A DNA stretch of 64,000 nucleotides from Kofleriaceae bacterium (GTDB lineage Bacteria; Myxococcota_A; Polyangia; Haliangiales; Haliangiaceae): NCBI GenBank assembly GCA_025357755.1, contig JANXOP010000079.1, positions 1-64,000 of the forward strand, read 5' to 3'. The translations under genes and the position numbers were made by a program. Every line of letters starts with the position of its first letter. The first letter of the stretch is position 1. This document shows positions 35,684 through 44,482 of this stretch, in pieces. The notes beneath the pieces were generated by a model that had not been told where the DNA came from, made no database searches, and saw only the letters and a list, made by a program, of their open reading frames with translations.

Positions 35684-37939
35684 CTACCGCCGCTTGCGCG
35701 AGACCGTCTGGATCTTGCGCCGACGAAGCCGCGTCGCTTCTTTCAGGCGGCGATCGGTGCGCTCGATGAGCTGGACCTGACTGTGCTTCGCACCCGAACC
35801 GTTGCGCTGGACGTAGCTGCCATCGGGCTGCATGTCCCACGCGCCACGCTGATCGCTCAACAGCGTATCGAGGATGAAGCGCAGCTCGGACTGCAATCGC
35901 GGATCTTCGATCGGACACAGGACCTCGACCCGCTTCTCGAGGTTGCGCTGCATCGCATCCGCCGAGCCGATGTAGTACTCGGCCCTGCCGGCATTGTGGA
36001 AGTAGTAGATCCGGCTGTGCTCGAGGAAGCGGCCGATCACGCTGACCACCTTGATCGACGACGAGACGCCCTCGAGGCCCGGTCGTAGCCGACACGTATC
36101 GCGGACGACGAGATCGATCGTCACGCCGCGCTGCGAGGCGCGATAGAGCGCCCGCACGATGTCGATATCTTCGAGTGCATTGAGCTTCCACTGGATGTGG
36201 CCGCGCTCGCCGGCGCCGACATTCGCGATCTCGCGCTCGATCTTCTCGAGCAGCGCTTGCTTGAGCTGCTTCGGCGCGACGAGCAGCTTCTGATACTTGC
36301 GGCGCGGCTTGTACCCGGTGGTGAGGTAGTTGAACAGCTCGGTGAGGTCGCGGCCGATCGCGTCGTCGCACGTGAACAGTGCGAGGTCGGTGTACATGCG
36401 CGCGGTGCCGGCGTGGTAGTTGCCGGTCGAGATGTGCGCGTAGCGGCGGAGCCCGTCGTAGTCGTTGCGCACGACGAGCGTGACCTTGGTGTGGGTCTTC
36501 AGCCCGACCACCCCGTAGGTGACGTGGATCCCGGCGCGCTCCATGCGCGTGGCCCACTTGATGTTCGCTTCCTCGTCGAACCGCGCCTTGAGCTCGAGCA
36601 CGACAGCAACCTGCTTGCCGTTGCGCGAGGCGCGGACCAGGTGCTTGATGACCTCGGAGTCCTTCGAGGTGCGATACAGCGTGGTCTTGATCGCGCGGAC
36701 CTTCGGATCGTCCGCGGCTTCCTTGAAGAACCGCTCGACGGACTCCTGGAAGGATTCGAACGGGTGATGGACGAGCATCTGCTTCACGTCGCGAAGCGCG
36801 TGGAAGATGTTGCCCTCGGTCAGGAAATCGACCGGCTGCGCGGGTGCATGCGGCGCATCGTGGAGCTCGGGAATGTCGAGCATGCCGACCTCCATGAGAT
36901 CGCGCTGCCCGAGCATGCCTTCGGCCTCGAACACGTCGAGCATTTCGTCTAGACCGAGCTCGGCGGCGAGCCGACCGCGGAGTTGCGGCTGCATGTTCTT
37001 GTCGACCTGGAGCCGCACGACCGGCGCGAATCGCCGATTACGCAGCTCGATCTCGATGAGCTCGAGCAAGTCGTCGGCTTCTTCTTCATCGCGTTCGGTG
37101 ATCGCGTTGCGCGTGACGCGGAAGAGCGAGCACGCCTCGATCTCCATGCCGGGGAACAAGAGGTCCAGGTTGTTCGCGATCACGTCGGCGAGATCGATGA
37201 AGGTCCTCGACGTACCGAGCCGGACCCACCGCGAGAGGCCACCACCGATCGGCACCTTGACCCGCGCGAGCAACGATTCGCTATCGTTCGTGTAGCGCAG
37301 CGAAACGAGCAGGTTGAGCGACAGGTTCGAGACGAACGGAAACGGGTGCGCCGGATCCATCGCCTGCGGCGTGACGAGCGGGAAGATGTTCTTGAGGTAG
37401 TACTCGCGGATCCACGCGCGTTCGCCCGCGTCGAGATCCTTGAACGGTGCGAGCCACACGCCGACCGCCTTGAGATCGGCGAGCGTCTTCTCGAGGATCT
37501 GGATCTTCTTGGCCTCGAGCCGCGTGATCAGCTCGATCGTATCGGCGATCTGCTGCTGCGGTGTACGGCCATCGGGGGTGACCGTGTGGACCTGCGCGCC
37601 GACCTGCTGCTTCAAGCCGCCGATGCGCTTCTGGAAGAACTCGTCGATGTTCGAGCTGACGATCGCGAGGAACTTCACCCGCTCGAGCAGCGGCGTGCGG
37701 TCGTCCTCGGCCTCGTGCATCACGCGCCAACAGAAGTTGAGGTACGTGAGCTCGCGGTTGAGATAGAGCTCGGGCGCATCGAGCGCGGTCGGCACGACAT
37801 CGCCACTGGTCCCGGGTGCGGCCGGCGTTCGCCCGAGGACTTCGATCACGCGCAGCGACGGCCGCGGTGAGGGCTCGAGCTCGGGGACTGCATGCGCCGC
37901 GCTGACCTCGTGTGTTCCACTGTGTCGCTCGGCGGCCAT
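35684..37939 (-). CDS. ppk1: Polyphosphate kinase 1
   Basis: A ~751-residue polyphosphate kinase that reversibly polymerises ATP gamma-phosphate into polyphosphate. The N-terminal domain begins YLNRELTYLNFCWRVMHEA and has SSNIDEFFQKRIGGL. The two phospholipase-D-like domains include ALRDVKQMLVHHPFESF, IKTTLYRTSKDSEV, VLELKARFDEEANI and the catalytic histidine in VVGLKTHTKVTLVVR. The frame extends to a TTG at 37948, but ATG at 37939 is the likely start. A basic tail (RRRKIQTVSRKRR) ends the protein. A possible Pho box lies just upstream. Confidence 0.95.
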   Translation of the reverse strand: MAAERHSGTHEVSAAHAVPELEPSPRPSLRVIEVLGRTPAAPGTSGDVVPTALDAPELYLNRELTYLNFCWRVMHEAEDDRTPLLERVKFLAIVSSNIDEFFQKRIGGLKQQVGAQVHTVTPDGRTPQQQIADTIELITRLEAKKIQILEKTLADLKAVGVWLAPFKDLDAGERAWIREYYLKNIFPLVTPQAMDPAHPFPFVSNLSLNLLVSLRYTNDSESLLARVKVPIGGGLSRWVRLGTSRTFIDLADVIANNLDLLFPGMEIEACSLFRVTRNAITERDEEEADDLLELIEIELRNRRFAPVVRLQVDKNMQPQLRGRLAAELGLDEMLDVFEAEGMLGQRDLMEVGMLDIPELHDAPHAPAQPVDFLTEGNIFHALRDVKQMLVHHPFESFQESVERFFKEAADDPKVRAIKTTLYRTSKDSEVIKHLVRASRNGKQVAVVLELKARFDEEANIKWATRMERAGIHVTYGVVGLKTHTKVTLVVRNDYDGLRRYAHISTGNYHAGTARMYTDLALFTCDDAIGRDLTELFNYLTTGYKPRRKYQKLLVAPKQLKQALLEKIEREIANVGAGERGHIQWKLNALEDIDIVRALYRASQRGVTIDLVVRDTCRLRPGLEGVSSSIKVVSVIGRFLEHSRIYYFHNAGRAEYYIGSADAMQRNLEKRVEVLCPIEDPRLQSELRFILDTLLSDQRGAWDMQPDGSYVQRNGSGAKHSQVQLIERTDRRLKEATRLRRRKIQTVSRKRR

Positions 37940-37948
37940 CGAGCTCAA

Positions 37949-37980
37949 AGTATACCGCTAGCGTGACGGCAGCGTGACTT
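37949..37980 (-). promoter_or_regulatory. Possible Pho box and -10 element ahead of ppk1
   Basis: On the coding strand GTCACGC occurs twice with an 11-base period (37978-37972 and 37967-37961), the spacing of PhoB half-sites. A TATACT hexamer follows (37954-37949), ten bases before the ATG. The half-sites match CTGTCAT only partly (GTCA core). PhoB control of ppk1 is common, so the arrangement is suggestive but not proven. Confidence 0.35.
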
Positions 37981-38011
37981 CGTCGCCGATCTGAAAGCGA
38001 CAGAATTTCGC

Positions 38012-38650
38012 TTAGTTAAGTGTCTTGTTCTCGACGCCGTTGAGGACGTTGTACCAGCGCTTATCCTTGCGAGTTCCTTGGACGACCCAGACGTAGGGGG
38101 TCTGGACGCCCGCGTCTTCGATCTTCCAGTGCCCCAGGTCGACCTTCCACAGCGCCTTGCCGGTGCGTAGATCGACCGCGACGAGCTCGTGCCAGTCCGG
38201 GCCGCCGACCAACTCGTACGACCGGATGTGATCGGTCAGCGTGATCGGGCCAGGCTGGACCGTGATCGGATCGTGCTCGGGTGCGAGCCGAAATCCACCG
38301 AGCTTGGTCGCGTCGTGCATCGAGAGTGCGAACACCTCGGCGCGCCCGTTGCGCTCGACCCGAACGGTGACCGCGACATCGTTCCACGCGATCGCGGGGC
38401 GGCCCTTCTCGCCGGCGTAGTGCGGGATCAACGCCTGCCAGAGTTGCTCGCCCTTGTGATCGAGCTCGATGAACGAGCGGTCGTGGTTCTTCTCGTCGGA
38501 GATCACGAACTTGGTGTCCGCATCGATCGCGATCGTATCGATCACGTCGCCGGGCTCCGGTCGCGCGTGGACCATGTACCAAGCCCCGAGGCCCGCGACG
38601 CCGATGCCGACGACCGCGATCAGGGGACCGAGCCAGGGGATGCGTGCCAT
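38012..38650 (-). CDS. Membrane-anchored PQQ-like beta-propeller fragment
   Basis: A 212-residue protein with an N-terminal membrane anchor (GPLIAVVGIGVAGLGAWYMV) and a periplasmic beta-rich part. Repeated strands resemble PQQ/WD-type propeller blades (FIELDHKGEQLWQALIPH; LVAVDLRTGKALWKVDLGHW), but only about two blades are present, so it is not a full propeller. Function is unknown. It starts 11 bases after the zinc-ribbon gene stop, same strand. Confidence 0.7.
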   Translation of the reverse strand: MARIPWLGPLIAVVGIGVAGLGAWYMVHARPEPGDVIDTIAIDADTKFVISDEKNHDRSFIELDHKGEQLWQALIPHYAGEKGRPAIAWNDVAVTVRVERNGRAEVFALSMHDATKLGGFRLAPEHDPITVQPGPITLTDHIRSYELVGGPDWHELVAVDLRTGKALWKVDLGHWKIEDAGVQTPYVWVVQGTRKDKRWYNVLNGVENKTLN

Positions 38651-38661
38651 CTCAGCTCACC

Positions 38662-39153
38662 TCAACTCTGCCCGACGGGCTTGCCGCCTGCGGGGTTCGA
38701 GTAGTCGAACGGCTTGGGCCGCTCGAGAGCATTGCCGCTGGGCACCTTCGCCTGTGCGAGCACGCGACGACCGGTGGCGAAGAACAGCGTGACCTTCCCG
38801 GGCTCGGAGATCTCGACGACGCCCTGGCCAAAGTTCGGGTGCTCGACGCGATCACCGACGTTGAAGCTCTCGGACGCTCGGTACGACCGCGGCGGCTTCG
38901 AGAGGTCGGCGGCGACTTGCGGCTTGTCGAAGCGCTCCACCGGCGCCTTCTCGCGCGGCACCTTGGCGGTCGCCATCGAGGGCTGGCGCGCGGCCTTCGG
39001 CGCGGCTTTCGGGTTCTTGTAGCGGTGCTCTTTATTGCACTCCTTACAATGAACCTTGACGATCGAGTCACCTACCTTGGCGACCACCACATGCCAGACA
39101 TCACCGCACTTGGAGCATAAGGCTTCGACATCGGCTCCGACGGACGCGCTCAT
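38662..39153 (-). CDS. Zinc-ribbon protein with UvrD-C-like Tudor domain
   Basis: A 163-residue soluble protein. A CxxC...CxxC zinc ribbon lies at the N-terminus (ALCSKCGDVWHVV and VHCKECNKEH). A basic Ala/Pro/Lys-rich linker leads to a C-terminal SH3/Tudor-like motif, VGDRVEHPNFGQGVVEISEPGKVTLFFATGRRVL. This matches the C-terminal domain of UvrD/PcrA helicases that contacts RNA polymerase. ATG at 39153 is chosen because it places the zinc ribbon near the start; a longer frame adds 12 residues without support. A transcription- or repair-linked role is inferred. Confidence 0.78.
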   Translation of the reverse strand: MSASVGADVEALCSKCGDVWHVVVAKVGDSIVKVHCKECNKEHRYKNPKAAPKAARQPSMATAKVPREKAPVERFDKPQVAADLSKPPRSYRASESFNVGDRVEHPNFGQGVVEISEPGKVTLFFATGRRVLAQAKVPSGNALERPKPFDYSNPAGGKPVGQS

Positions 39154-39202
39154 CTGCGGCGCAGCATAGCAGAGCACATCGCGGATCAACTCGTGGTACT
39201 TC

Positions 39203-40129
39203 GTGGATGTGAGTCAGGCGGCGGCTGATGTGCTGGTGAGTGAAGGTCACGAGATGTTCCGAGGGGAACACTTCGAGCAGGCGGCCGACCGCTTCCGGCG
39301 CGCGACGGTGATGTTCCCGCCTCACTCGGTCGCGTGGAAAGGGCTGGGTCACGCCCTCCTGTGCATGGGCAAGCCGCACGAGGCGGCACGCGCGTTCGAT
39401 CAAGCGATCGGCCTCAAATCGGACAGTGCGACGGCGCTGTGGGGTGGCGCACTCGCGCACGCCGAAATCGGCAACAAGGTCGTCGCGCAGAACTATCTGC
39501 GCCGCACGCTCGCGCTCCAGCCGACCTGGATCACGATGGCGCAGGGCGTCCCGCAGCTCGCGCACTTTCTCCAGGTCTCGACGCGAGCGGCCGACCTGCT
39601 GCGTCAAACCTTCGGTGCGTTCTCGGGTCGCACCTATCGCCACGCCGTGGAGACGCAGCGCGCCATCGAGGTGGGGCGGATCGCGAACCTGCCGGTGTTC
39701 GGGCAGTGGACGTTCGTCTCGATCGGCGTTTCGAACAAGGCGTGGCCCGAGGCGCGGCCGCGCGTCGAGCTGCTGATGGCGTCGACGGTCGATAGCGAGG
39801 TCTGCGGTCAGATCATCGCGAACCTCGGCTTTCACCTCACGACGACCGAGTTCTTCCCCGAGCCCGCAACGATGGTGCGCGACGTGGTCGCTTCGCTCGG
39901 CGCGGGCGAGCTCTCGCAACGACTCCCGCACGTCTACGTGTGCTCGCCCAAGGCATGGAACGTCCATCTGCCGCTCGAGGTCGGGCCGCCCGCGATCACG
40001 CTCGCGCAGATCTTTCCGATCAGCGAGACGGAGTATCAGACCTGGCGCAACCTCGGCGCCGAACGATTCGAGCGTTCGCTGGTCGAGCGTCGCGTTGACA
40101 TCGCGGACCTTCGCCGCTCTGGAACGTGA
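39203..40129 (+). CDS. TPR protein with suppressor-of-fused (SUFU) domain
   Basis: A 308-residue soluble protein. TPR repeats occupy about 10-110 (GHEMFRGEHFEQAADRFRRATVMFP, GKPHEAARAFDQAIGLK, GNKVVAQNYLRRTLALQP). From about 125 onward the sequence follows the SUFU domain: FVSIGVSNKAWPEARPRVELLMAS, ICGQIIANLGFHLTT-like core, LGAGELSQRLPHVYVCSPK and an AITLAQIFPISETEYQTW ending. Bacterial SUFU domains are often toxin immunity proteins or adaptors. No toxin is adjacent. GTG at 39203. Divergent from the zinc-ribbon gene, 49 bases apart. Confidence 0.8.
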   Translation: MDVSQAAADVLVSEGHEMFRGEHFEQAADRFRRATVMFPPHSVAWKGLGHALLCMGKPHEAARAFDQAIGLKSDSATALWGGALAHAEIGNKVVAQNYLRRTLALQPTWITMAQGVPQLAHFLQVSTRAADLLRQTFGAFSGRTYRHAVETQRAIEVGRIANLPVFGQWTFVSIGVSNKAWPEARPRVELLMASTVDSEVCGQIIANLGFHLTTTEFFPEPATMVRDVVASLGAGELSQRLPHVYVCSPKAWNVHLPLEVGPPAITLAQIFPISETEYQTWRNLGAERFERSLVERRVDIADLRRSGT

Positions 40130-40136
40130 CTTGTTG

Positions 40137-40157
40137 GCAACGCGCAACTCGCGTTGC
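40137..40157 (+). other. Perfect 8-bp hairpin after the SUFU gene
   Basis: GCAACGCG (40137-40144), loop CAACT, then CGCGTTGC (40150-40157). It lies 8 bases after the SUFU gene stop and 38 before the ABC ATPase gene. No T-run follows, so it is not a standard intrinsic terminator; it may slow transcription or protect mRNA ends. Confidence 0.4.
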
Positions 40158-40195
40158 GGTGAGGTGTCTCGCTCGGTGTACGCTCGGACCTCGCG

Positions 40196-40912
40196 ATGGC
40201 GCCCCTGATCGAGCTCGTCGACATCGCCCGCTACTACGTGATGGGTGATGAAAAGATCGCTGCGCTCGATGGCGTTTCGTTCTCGATCTCCCGCGGCGAG
40301 ATGGTCGCGATCGTCGGCTCTTCGGGCAGTGGAAAATCGACGCTGTTGAACATCCTCGGCTGTCTCGATACGCCCTCGGCTGGTGAGTACCGGCTCGACG
40401 GCACGAATGTCCAGGATCTCTCCGACGACGATCGCGCACGCGTCCGCAATCGCCAGATCGGCTTCGTGTTCCAGAGCTTTCAGTTGCTGCATCGCGCCTC
40501 GGCGGTCAAGAACGTCGGGTTGCCGCTTCAGTACCGAGGTGTGCCCGCGCGGGAGCGCGACGTGCGGGCGAAGAAGGCGCTCGAACGCGTCGGCCTCGCC
40601 CATCGCACCGGCCACAAGCCGTATCAGCTCTCGGGTGGTCAGCGCCAGCGCACCGCGATCGCGCGCGCGCTGGTCACCGAGCCGTCGCTGTTGTTGTGTG
40701 ACGAGCCGACCGGCAACCTCGATTCGTCGACGACCGAGGACATCCTCGGCTTGTTCAAGGTGCTGCACGAAGAGGGCAACACGATCATCATCGTGACGCA
40801 CGAGCCCGAGATCGCGGCGCGCTGTCCACGTGCGATCCGCGTGTTCGATGGCAAGGTCACGCTCGACGGCAAAGGCAGCGAGGTCGCGTTCGCGAAGCTG
40901 GGTGCCGCATGA
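40196..40912 (+). CDS. MacB-type ABC transporter ATPase
   Basis: A 238-residue ATP-binding subunit of the LolD/MacB group. Walker A GSSGSGKST (41-49), Q-loop FVFQSFQLL, signature LSGGQRQR, Walker B LLLCDEPTGNLD and the H-loop VTHEPE are intact. It powers a type VII (MacB) exporter whose permease is the fifth gene of the operon. The stop overlaps the next ATG by four bases (ATGA), as do the three following junctions, so all five genes are translated as one unit. Confidence 0.93.
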   Translation: MAPLIELVDIARYYVMGDEKIAALDGVSFSISRGEMVAIVGSSGSGKSTLLNILGCLDTPSAGEYRLDGTNVQDLSDDDRARVRNRQIGFVFQSFQLLHRASAVKNVGLPLQYRGVPARERDVRAKKALERVGLAHRTGHKPYQLSGGQRQRTAIARALVTEPSLLLCDEPTGNLDSSTTEDILGLFKVLHEEGNTIIIVTHEPEIAARCPRAIRVFDGKVTLDGKGSEVAFAKLGAA

Positions 40913-42051
40913 AGTGGACCGCGGTGGTGCTACTGGCGGCGTGTCATGGTCCGGGGGAGCAGCACGCGGCGCACACCGCGACCCGTACGGGCACCGTCAC
41001 GCGCGGCGAGCTCGGCGACCGCGAGCTGATGACCGGCGAGCTGCGCGCGCCGAGTGCGGTCGACTTCGTCGCGCCGCGCACCGAGATGTGGCAGATCGCG
41101 ATCCGCTGGATGGCCGAGGATGGCGCGATGGTCAAGGCTGGCGAGCGCGTGCTCGAGTTCGACAACTCGACGGTGACCGCGGATCTCGAACAGAAGCGGC
41201 TCGCGCTGCTCGATGCCGAATCCACGTTCCGCAGCGCGAAGGACCTCGCGGCGATCGAGACCGCGAACAAGCAGAACCTCCTCGAGCAGCACGAGGTCGC
41301 GTACGAAAAAGCCACGCTGCGCGCCGACGTGCCCGAGGATCTGCTCGCGAAGCGCGAGCTCCAGGAGCGCCAGCTCGAGAAGAAGCGGACGGAGGCCGAG
41401 GTCAAGAAGGCCAAGGCAGACGTAGTCTCGGATCGCCTCGCGAGCTCGCTCGATCTCTCGGTCAAACAGATCGAGCTCGACAAGGCGCGCCACGCGATCC
41501 AGGTCGCCGATCAGACGATCAAACAGCTGACGCTGGTCGCGCCTCGCGATGGCGTCGTGCTCGTGCAGGAGCACCCGTGGGAGGGCCACAAGTATCACAT
41601 CGGTGATTCGGTCCAGCCCGGGTGGGCGGTGGTGTCGATGCCCGATCTATCGCAGGAGATGGAGGTCCACAGCGAGCTCTCGGATGTCGATGACGGCCGC
41701 GTCGACGTCGGTGAAGTCGGCACGTGCGTCCTCGATGCGTATCCGGATGATCCGATCGCGTGCACCGTCGTTGGCATCACACCCGTCGCGCGGATCAAGG
41801 GTCAGAATTCGCTGCGCCGCGCGTTCGACGTCAGGCTCTCGCTCGAGAAGGGCCGTTCCAAAGATCGGCTGCGGGTCGGCATGTCGGTGAAGATCGTGAT
41901 GGTCAAACTCGGTGCCAAAGCGGCACTGCTCGTACCGCGGGGTGCCCGGCTAGCGAGTAACGTGAAGCTCGGCGCGTGCGATGCGCAGCACTGCGTCGTC
42001 GAGAGTGGCTTGCACGAAGGCGACACCGTCGTGATCGGAGGTGGCGAGTGA
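40909..42051 (+). CDS. Membrane-fusion (HlyD-like) lipoprotein 1
   Basis: A 380-residue periplasmic adaptor with lipobox LLAAC (Cys12). Domains in order are a beta-barrel/lipoyl-like part (VDFVAPRTEMWQIAIRWMAEDGAMVKAGERVLEFD), a long helical hairpin (about 95-205, rich in Glu/Lys/Ala, coiled-coil-like), the second lipoyl half (LVAPRDGVVLVQEHPWEG) and a beta domain. It should link the inner-membrane ABC pump to an outer-membrane channel. It is the first of three successive adaptor genes, which is unusual. Confidence 0.87.
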   Translation: MKWTAVVLLAACHGPGEQHAAHTATRTGTVTRGELGDRELMTGELRAPSAVDFVAPRTEMWQIAIRWMAEDGAMVKAGERVLEFDNSTVTADLEQKRLALLDAESTFRSAKDLAAIETANKQNLLEQHEVAYEKATLRADVPEDLLAKRELQERQLEKKRTEAEVKKAKADVVSDRLASSLDLSVKQIELDKARHAIQVADQTIKQLTLVAPRDGVVLVQEHPWEGHKYHIGDSVQPGWAVVSMPDLSQEMEVHSELSDVDDGRVDVGEVGTCVLDAYPDDPIACTVVGITPVARIKGQNSLRRAFDVRLSLEKGRSKDRLRVGMSVKIVMVKLGAKAALLVPRGARLASNVKLGACDAQHCVVESGLHEGDTVVIGGGE

Positions 42052-43226
42052 GGCGCGCGCTGCTCCTGATCGCGCTCGCGGCGTGCAGCAAGAAGCCTGC
42101 GGAGCTGCAATTCGTCGACGTCAAGCGCGACGACCTCGTGCTCGGTGTCGAGGTCAGTGGCGAGCTCGCAGCCGTGGATTCGACCGACATCCACCCGCCA
42201 AACATCGGCGAGATCTGGGACTTCAAGATCTCGAACCTCGCGTCCGATGGCGATGACGTCAAGACAGGCGCGCCGATCGTCGCCTTCGATCCTTCGAACG
42301 TGATGCGGGCGCTCGAGAACATGCAGAACGAAGCCGAGGCCGCGCAGAAATCGCTCGAGAAGAAGCGCGACGATGCGGCGCTCGCGCGGCGCGACGACGA
42401 GCTCAAGGTCGCCCAGGCCGAGTCCGCTCTGAAGAAAGCCGACTTGAAGGTGCAGGGGCCCTCGGATCTCGAAGCCAAGGTCAACCTCGAGACCGAGAAG
42501 CTCGACGAGCAGACCGCGAAGCTCGCGCTCGCCGGTGCGAAGTACAAGGCCGATGCGACGAGGCGCTCGGACGAGCAAGAGATCGCGCAGCTCTCGGAGA
42601 AGGCGACCTACGCGAAGCATCGCGCCGAGGTGCTCGCGAAATCGCTCCGGGAGATGGAGGTCGCCTCGCCGCGAGATGGCACGGTCGTCCTCGATACGAA
42701 CTGGCAGGGCGAGAAGCGCAAGGTCGGCGATGCCTCGTACCGCGGCGATACCGTGATGCGGATCGTCGGGCTCGCGAAGATGAAGGGCAAGGGGATCGTC
42801 GACGAGGTCGACCTCGCGAAGGTCGCGGTCGCGCAGCCCGTGCGGTTGCGACTCGACGCCTTGCCCGATGTCGAGCTCCACGGCTCGGTGACCGAGATCG
42901 AGAAGAACGTCGGTGCGAAATCACAGGTCGATCCGAGCAAGGTCGCGAAGCTGTCGATCGAGCTCGCGAAGACCAGCGTGCCGCTGCGACCGAACATGCG
43001 CTTCCGCGGCCAGGTCGAGACCGAGAAGCTCGCGCAGGTCATCCAGGTTCCGACCGAAGCGGTGTTCGTGACGCCCGAAGGTCCAGTCGCCTATCGCGCG
43101 ACGAGCGGGGGCTTCGAGCGCGTGAAGCTCGTGCTCGGCAAGCGCTCGGCCTCGGCGATCGAAGTAAAATCGGGTCTCGCCGCGGGTGATCGCGTTTCGC
43201 GGATAGAGCCCGGAGCCGCGAAATGA
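42048..43226 (+). CDS. Membrane-fusion (HlyD-like) lipoprotein 2
   Basis: A 392-residue adaptor. The start is GTG at 42048, overlapping the previous stop by four bases (GTGA) and giving MRRALLLIALAAC with lipobox Cys13. An N-terminal lipoyl-like half (LGVEVSGELAAVDSTDIHPPNI, ASDGDDVKTGAPIVAFD) is followed by a helical hairpin (about 85-195, charged repeats) and the second half (EVASPRDGTVVLDTN). C-terminal barrel segments include VIQVPTEAVFVTPEGPVAY. Similar in plan to adaptors 1 and 3 but clearly diverged, so it probably has a distinct partner. Confidence 0.86.
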   Translation: MRRALLLIALAACSKKPAELQFVDVKRDDLVLGVEVSGELAAVDSTDIHPPNIGEIWDFKISNLASDGDDVKTGAPIVAFDPSNVMRALENMQNEAEAAQKSLEKKRDDAALARRDDELKVAQAESALKKADLKVQGPSDLEAKVNLETEKLDEQTAKLALAGAKYKADATRRSDEQEIAQLSEKATYAKHRAEVLAKSLREMEVASPRDGTVVLDTNWQGEKRKVGDASYRGDTVMRIVGLAKMKGKGIVDEVDLAKVAVAQPVRLRLDALPDVELHGSVTEIEKNVGAKSQVDPSKVAKLSIELAKTSVPLRPNMRFRGQVETEKLAQVIQVPTEAVFVTPEGPVAYRATSGGFERVKLVLGKRSASAIEVKSGLAAGDRVSRIEPGAAK

Positions 43227-44482
43227 AACGCCTCGCCGTCGCGCTCGTCGCGCTCGCGGCCATCGGTGCGGGCGTGTGGTGGTTCGTGCTGCGCACGCCG
43301 CTCGTCCACGACGAGACCTCGACGTATGTGGCAAGAAAAGAGAAGTTCGTTCGTCGCGTGAATGCCGAGGGTAACCTGCGTGCAGTCAAGGCGACGAAGA
43401 TCACCGCCCCGCAAGGAGCCGGCGATTTCGGTCCGATGAAGGTCGCGTGGCTCGCGGCCGACGGCACGTACGTGAAGAAAGGCGAGCCGGTTGCGAAGTT
43501 CGATCCGAGCGATCCAGAGAAGCGCCTGCGCGATGGCCAATCGGACCTCGCGTCGGCGAACGCGAAGTACGCGAGCGAGCAGATCAAGGCGAAGACCGCG
43601 ATCGCGGGTCGCGAGACCGATGCCGAGATGGCGGCGAGCGAGCTCGATCAGACCAAGCGCTTCCAATCCAAGGACGCGCAGATCTTCTCGCGCAATCAGA
43701 TCATCGAATCCGAGATCGATGCGAACCTCGCCGACGCGAAGCAAGCGCATGCGAGCCAGGCCAAGCAGATCGAGCATCGTCGGTCGCAATCGACCTCGGC
43801 GGTGATCGGGGTCCAGCGCCAGAAGGCGCAGCTCGCCGTCGATCACGCGAACAAGGAGCTGCGCTCGATGGAGCTCGATGCGCCCTACGACGGCATCCTC
43901 GTGCTCAATCGCAACTGGCGCGGTCAGCTGCGCAAGGTCGGCGACTCGCTGTTCCCCGGTCAGCCGGTCGGCGAGATTCCGATGCTCGATGCGATGGAGG
44001 CCGAGGTCTACGTGCTCGAGGTCGATGGCAGCGGCCTCGTCGAGAACCAACCCGCCGAGGTGATCGTCGAGGCACGCCCGGAGCAAGTCTGGAACGGCAA
44101 GGTCCGCGTCGTCGACAAGCTCGCGCAACCGCGCGATCCGAACTCGCCGGTCAACTACTTCGGCGTGACGATCGCGCTCGCCACGACCGACAAGGCGATC
44201 ATGAAGCCCGGCCAGCGCGTGCGCGCGACGCTCGTGCTCGATCAGGAAGACGCGATCGTGGTGCCGCGGCAGGCGGTGTTCGAGAAGGACAACAAGCCCA
44301 TCGTCTACAAGCGTACGCCGACCGGCTTCACGACCCAGGCGGTGGAGCTCGGCGTCTCGAGCGCGGGGCGGGTCGTGATCAAGAGCGGCATCGTGGAAGG
44401 CGACGAGATCGCGCTGCGCGATCCGACGCGCACGCTCGACGCGCTCGGCAGTGCCGGCTCGGCGGAAAAGGCGGCGAAGTGA
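43223..44482 (+). CDS. Membrane-fusion (HlyD-like) protein 3
   Basis: A 419-residue adaptor with an N-terminal membrane anchor (LAVALVALAAIGAGVWWFVL) and no lipobox, unlike adaptors 1 and 2. Lipoyl half TAPQGAGDFGPMKVAWLAADGTYVKKGEPVAKFD, a helical hairpin (about 90-205), second half MELDAPYDGILVLNRNWRG, and a C-terminal beta-barrel with AIVVPRQAVFEKDNKPIVY. ATG at 43223 overlaps the previous stop (ATGA). Its stop overlaps the permease GTG. It is the best match to a standard MacA-like partner. Confidence 0.88.
   Translation: MKRLAVALVALAAIGAGVWWFVLRTPLVHDETSTYVARKEKFVRRVNAEGNLRAVKATKITAPQGAGDFGPMKVAWLAADGTYVKKGEPVAKFDPSDPEKRLRDGQSDLASANAKYASEQIKAKTAIAGRETDAEMAASELDQTKRFQSKDAQIFSRNQIIESEIDANLADAKQAHASQAKQIEHRRSQSTSAVIGVQRQKAQLAVDHANKELRSMELDAPYDGILVLNRNWRGQLRKVGDSLFPGQPVGEIPMLDAMEAEVYVLEVDGSGLVENQPAEVIVEARPEQVWNGKVRVVDKLAQPRDPNSPVNYFGVTIALATTDKAIMKPGQRVRATLVLDQEDAIVVPRQAVFEKDNKPIVYKRTPTGFTTQAVELGVSSAGRVVIKSGIVEGDEIALRDPTRTLDALGSAGSAEKAAK

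Noticed and set aside
39101-40801. 566-codon antisense frame across the SUFU and ATPase genes
   Set aside because: Overlaps two well-supported genes in full and has random-looking composition.
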